Positions 32,341 through 34,418 of a stretch of 34,418 nucleotides of DNA are shown here, one piece after another. Source of the stretch: Roseivirga sp. UBA6061 (GTDB taxonomy: Bacteria > Bacteroidota > Bacteroidia > Cytophagales > Cyclobacteriaceae). A program made the position numbers and the translations under genes. Location: NCBI GenBank assembly GCA_002427745.1, contig DIYF01000086.1, forward strand, positions 1 to 34,418, read 5' to 3'. Position 1 is the first letter of the stretch. Every line of letters starts with the position of its first letter. The notes under the pieces were generated by a model. It worked only from the letters and a program-made list of their open reading frames with translations. It was not told the origin of the DNA and searched no databases.

Positions 32341-32679
32341 GTTCTGATATTTCCTGATAGCCAAAATAGCTATATTATTGACTCAATCTTAGCTCTATGA
32401 ACGCTCAATTTTTAAAAGGTGTTTTGCTTACATCGTTTTTTCTCTCAACGGTACCTGATGCACCGGAAAAAGGGGAGTAGGCAGGGGAGATTTATTCCAT
32501 ACAAAGAACCCTTGCGCAGCGGTTGATGTTGCTTAGAGTATAGGCACGATTGTGCCCTGCGATTGATATTAAATCAGCAGTATGCGAAGGTTGACCACCT
32601 TTGATTGAAGAAACTTAAAACCGGACTGATCCTTCAAAGCCATTTGAGGCAGGCCAGGTAAACAGAAGAAGATAGATTA
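32341..32679. other. Divergent 339-base intergenic region
   Basis: The gap between the DUF4159 and Nudix genes. It holds a 27-codon ORF (32397-32480) and a small perfect hairpin GGCAC-GATT-GTGCC (32543-32556) without a T-run. I see no exact TAnnTTTG box for the Nudix gene and no RNA gene. Confidence 0.5.
32397..32480 (+). CDS. Possible 27-residue hydrophobic peptide
   Basis: The ATG opens MNAQFLKGVLLTSFFLSTV, a short hydrophobic helix, followed by a charged end PDAPEKGE and a stop. It resembles a small membrane peptide or a signal-peptide-like leader. No homologue is known to me, and a chance ORF of this size is common. Confidence 0.2.
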   Translation: MNAQFLKGVLLTSFFLSTVPDAPEKGE

Positions 32680-33318
32680 ATGCAGAGTGATTTTGAGGAG
32701 TTTGTACAACGGCTGGGCCATCGCCTGGATAAGCCCTTGCCCGGGCGGGAAGCACAGGTGAAAATGGCACCTTATCCCGTAGATGAAAGCCGTTTTGAAG
32801 AAAATCTAAACAAGCCTTCGAAACCGGGAGGTGTTATGTTGCTGCTTTATCCGCACAACGGAGACATCTATTTGCCTCTTATGAAGCGACCGACCTATGC
32901 GGGAGCTCACAGCGGGCAGGTGAGCTTTCCCGGAGGCAAGTTTGAGCAAGAGGACGTGGACCTGCGAAATACTGCACTCAGAGAAACCGAAGAAGAGATA
33001 GGAGTGAGGTCAGAAAGCATAGAGGTAATCGGTTCGCTGTCGGAGCTGTTTATCATTGCCAGTAATTTCAAGGTGTATCCATCGGTGGGGTTTATAAAAG
33101 AGCGACCTGTATTTATTCCGGACGCAGTGGAGGTGGAAAGCGTTTTGGAGGTGAGTCTTTCTCAGTTGAGAGATACTTCAAGAAGGGGGGTAGAAAAGAT
33201 GACTTTTGGTAACTATACGATTCACTCGCCTTACTTTGACGTTGAAGGACATGTAGTATGGGGGGCAACCGCTATGATGTTGAGCGAGTTTCTGGATGTG
33301 ACTGCAGAGCTGATCTAG
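32680..33318 (+). CDS. Nudix hydrolase, coenzyme A pyrophosphatase type
   Basis: A 212-residue enzyme. The CoA-type signature HSGQVSFPGGKF (77-88) runs directly into the Nudix box, which ends TALRETEEEIGV (98-109). As in NudL, the first acidic position of the box is Asp (Asp92) and there is one extra residue before RE. It should cleave CoA or acyl-CoA to 3',5'-ADP and phosphopantetheine with Mg or Mn. The N-terminal MQSDFEEFVQRLGHRLDKPL is typical of Bacteroidota members. It is the only housekeeping enzyme here on the plus strand, and its end is eight bases from the end of the facing kinase gene. Confidence 0.92.
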   Translation: MQSDFEEFVQRLGHRLDKPLPGREAQVKMAPYPVDESRFEENLNKPSKPGGVMLLLYPHNGDIYLPLMKRPTYAGAHSGQVSFPGGKFEQEDVDLRNTALRETEEEIGVRSESIEVIGSLSELFIIASNFKVYPSVGFIKERPVFIPDAVEVESVLEVSLSQLRDTSRRGVEKMTFGNYTIHSPYFDVEGHVVWGATAMMLSEFLDVTAELI

Positions 33319-33326
33319 CCTATGGC

Positions 33327-34418
33327 CTAGGTGGTTTCGCTATCCAGCATCAGGTAGTGCTTGATTTTAAGATAAAGGTCCTCAGGCTCAAAGGGCTTTG
33401 AGATCAGGTCCTGCATGGCTGACTCTCTGACTTTGTCATAGAGGTCTGAAGCCCGCTGTGCCGTCATGGCCACGATGCGGCTGTCTTTATTCATAGCAGA
33501 ATCTTTCCTGATTTGGAAGGTGGTTTCAAATCCATCGATACCATCCATCTGCAAGTCCATCAGAATGAGGTCGAAACTGCTTTTGTTGGCGAGGTCAAGA
33601 GCATCGTATCCGTTCCTTGCTTCCTCGCAGTCTGCATTCCACATGGAGAAGAACCTTTTGAGCACGAGGCGATTCATATCGCTGTCGTCTACCACCAGAA
33701 TTCGTGCATTGTTGAGGTTTTTGGTCTCATCCAGTTCGTCTGTGTCATCAAAGATCTGCATGGAGTCGTTGATCTTAAACTCTATATCGAAGCTGAATTG
33801 TGTACCCACATCTTCCACACTATGTACATGGATGCTGCTTTGATGGAGTTCGATGAGTTTTTTAGTAATCGCCAGTCCCAGTCCGGTTCCACCGTACTTT
33901 CTTGTGGTTTCACGACTGGCCTGTTCATAATCTTCAAATATCTCGTCCAGCTTTTCCTGCGGGATACCAATACCGGTATCAGACACAACAAAGCTCACCA
34001 CAGCCGCGTCATCTGTGATCCCCTTCAGGCTGGCAGCGATGGTGACGTTGCCCTCATGGGTAAACTTGAGTGCGTTACCCACGAGGTTGTTAAAGATCTG
34101 AGTCAGTCTTGTGGGGTCACCCATTATACGATCGGGCGTGTGGTCACCCACCTGTAGGATCAGGCGTACTTCCTTACTCGAAGCCTTGTATTTAAAGCTT
34201 TCGCAAATGTTCTTCAGTAAATCGATTAATGAGAACTCTGTGGACTCAAGATTGATTTTACCCGCCTCGATTTTGTTGTAGTCCAGAATATCATTGATAA
34301 GGGAATGCAGACTTTCGGCAGAGAACTTCAGGGCGTCTATGTATTCCTGTGTTTCTTCATTCTCGTTCTCTATCTCCATCAAATGACTCAGACTGATGAT
34401 GGCGTTGAGCGGGGTGCG
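33327..34418 (-). CDS. Hybrid sensor histidine kinase, partial (5' end beyond the window)
   Basis: The last 364 codons are present. The frame at the right edge starts RTPLNAIISLSHLME, the part of the H-box just after the phospho-accepting His, which lies outside. The ATPase domain follows, with N box NLVGNALKF, G1 DTGIGIP and G2 GTGLGLAI. Then comes a receiver domain (about 230-355) with VVDDSDMN, the phospho-acceptor Asp in LILMDLQMD, Thr in VAMTAQRAS and Lys in LISKPFEP. There is no HPt domain after the receiver; the gene ends at DSETT. The sensor part is unseen, so the signal is unknown. An internal ATG at 34382 is not a start. Confidence 0.95.
   Translation of the reverse strand, partial: RTPLNAIISLSHLMEIENENEETQEYIDALKFSAESLHSLINDILDYNKIEAGKINLESTEFSLIDLLKNICESFKYKASSKEVRLILQVGDHTPDRIMGDPTRLTQIFNNLVGNALKFTHEGNVTIAASLKGITDDAAVVSFVVSDTGIGIPQEKLDEIFEDYEQASRETTRKYGGTGLGLAITKKLIELHQSSIHVHSVEDVGTQFSFDIEFKINDSMQIFDDTDELDETKNLNNARILVVDDSDMNRLVLKRFFSMWNADCEEARNGYDALDLANKSSFDLILMDLQMDGIDGFETTFQIRKDSAMNKDSRIVAMTAQRASDLYDKVRESAMQDLISKPFEPEDLYLKIKHYLMLDSETT

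Noticed and set aside
33513..34157. Plus-strand ORF of 214 codons inside the hybrid kinase
   Set aside because: It is antisense to the ATPase and receiver domains, whose motifs are all intact.
1..34418. Search for CRISPR arrays, tRNA or rRNA genes, insertion sequences and attachment sites
   Set aside because: I saw no regularly spaced repeats, no tRNA-like or rRNA-like sequence, no transposase or integrase, and no flanking direct repeats.

Overview
The window comes from a Bacteroidota chromosome, most likely Cytophagales or a close relative. The evidence is a SusC/SusD pair, BlaI/M56 operons of the Bacteroidota type, DUF4159, a haem-binding CxxCH protein, lipoproteins with short lipoboxes, almost no Shine-Dalgarno sequences, and promoters of the TTTG-N18/19-TAnnTTTG type. 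Base composition looks even throughout. I saw no rRNA, tRNA, CRISPR array, insertion sequence or phage gene. Nearly all genes lie on the minus strand. The exceptions are a small membrane protein at 29251, a Nudix hydrolase at 32680 and a few tiny ORFs.

From left to right. 1-1926: a membrane-anchored TIR protein whose 3' end overlaps a secreted CsgG-like gene that runs off the left edge. 2042-2995: a CPBP membrane protease. 3094-6576: a BlaI-type repressor followed by two tandem M56 (BlaR1-like) proteases, with a palindromic operator over the promoter. 6707-7174: a haem-binding protein. 7293-10649: an ECF sigma factor, its membrane anti-sigma and two secreted proteins built from three copies of one unrecognised module. 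10785-13058: an S9 (DPP IV-like) lipoprotein peptidase. 13139-13634: two small orphan ORFs. 13637-15358: a DEAD-box RNA helicase. 15451-17031: a membrane-anchored MutS-like ATPase. 17152-17997: a lipoprotein.

18144-23445 is an outer-membrane uptake operon (SusC, SusD and a Calx-beta-like lipoprotein) with a 551-base upstream region. 23997-25543 is a secreted S51 (cyanophycinase-like) peptidase with an SGNH hydrolase. 25644-29183 is SMC, divergent from a small proline-rich membrane protein. 29892-31577 is a second BlaI/M56 operon in which the protease is fused to a TonB C-terminal domain. 31678-32340 is a DUF4159 protein, 32680-33318 a CoA-type Nudix hydrolase, and 33327-34418 the 3' part of a hybrid histidine kinase.

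The theme is envelope sensing: two repressor/protease circuits, one sigma/anti-sigma circuit, a TIR protein crossing the inner membrane and a hybrid kinase sit among housekeeping genes (smc, helicase). The best candidates for something undescribed are the TIR/CsgG-like pair, the sigma-factor operon with the triplicated secreted module, and the two BlaI circuits, which share one operator geometry but use different operator sequences.
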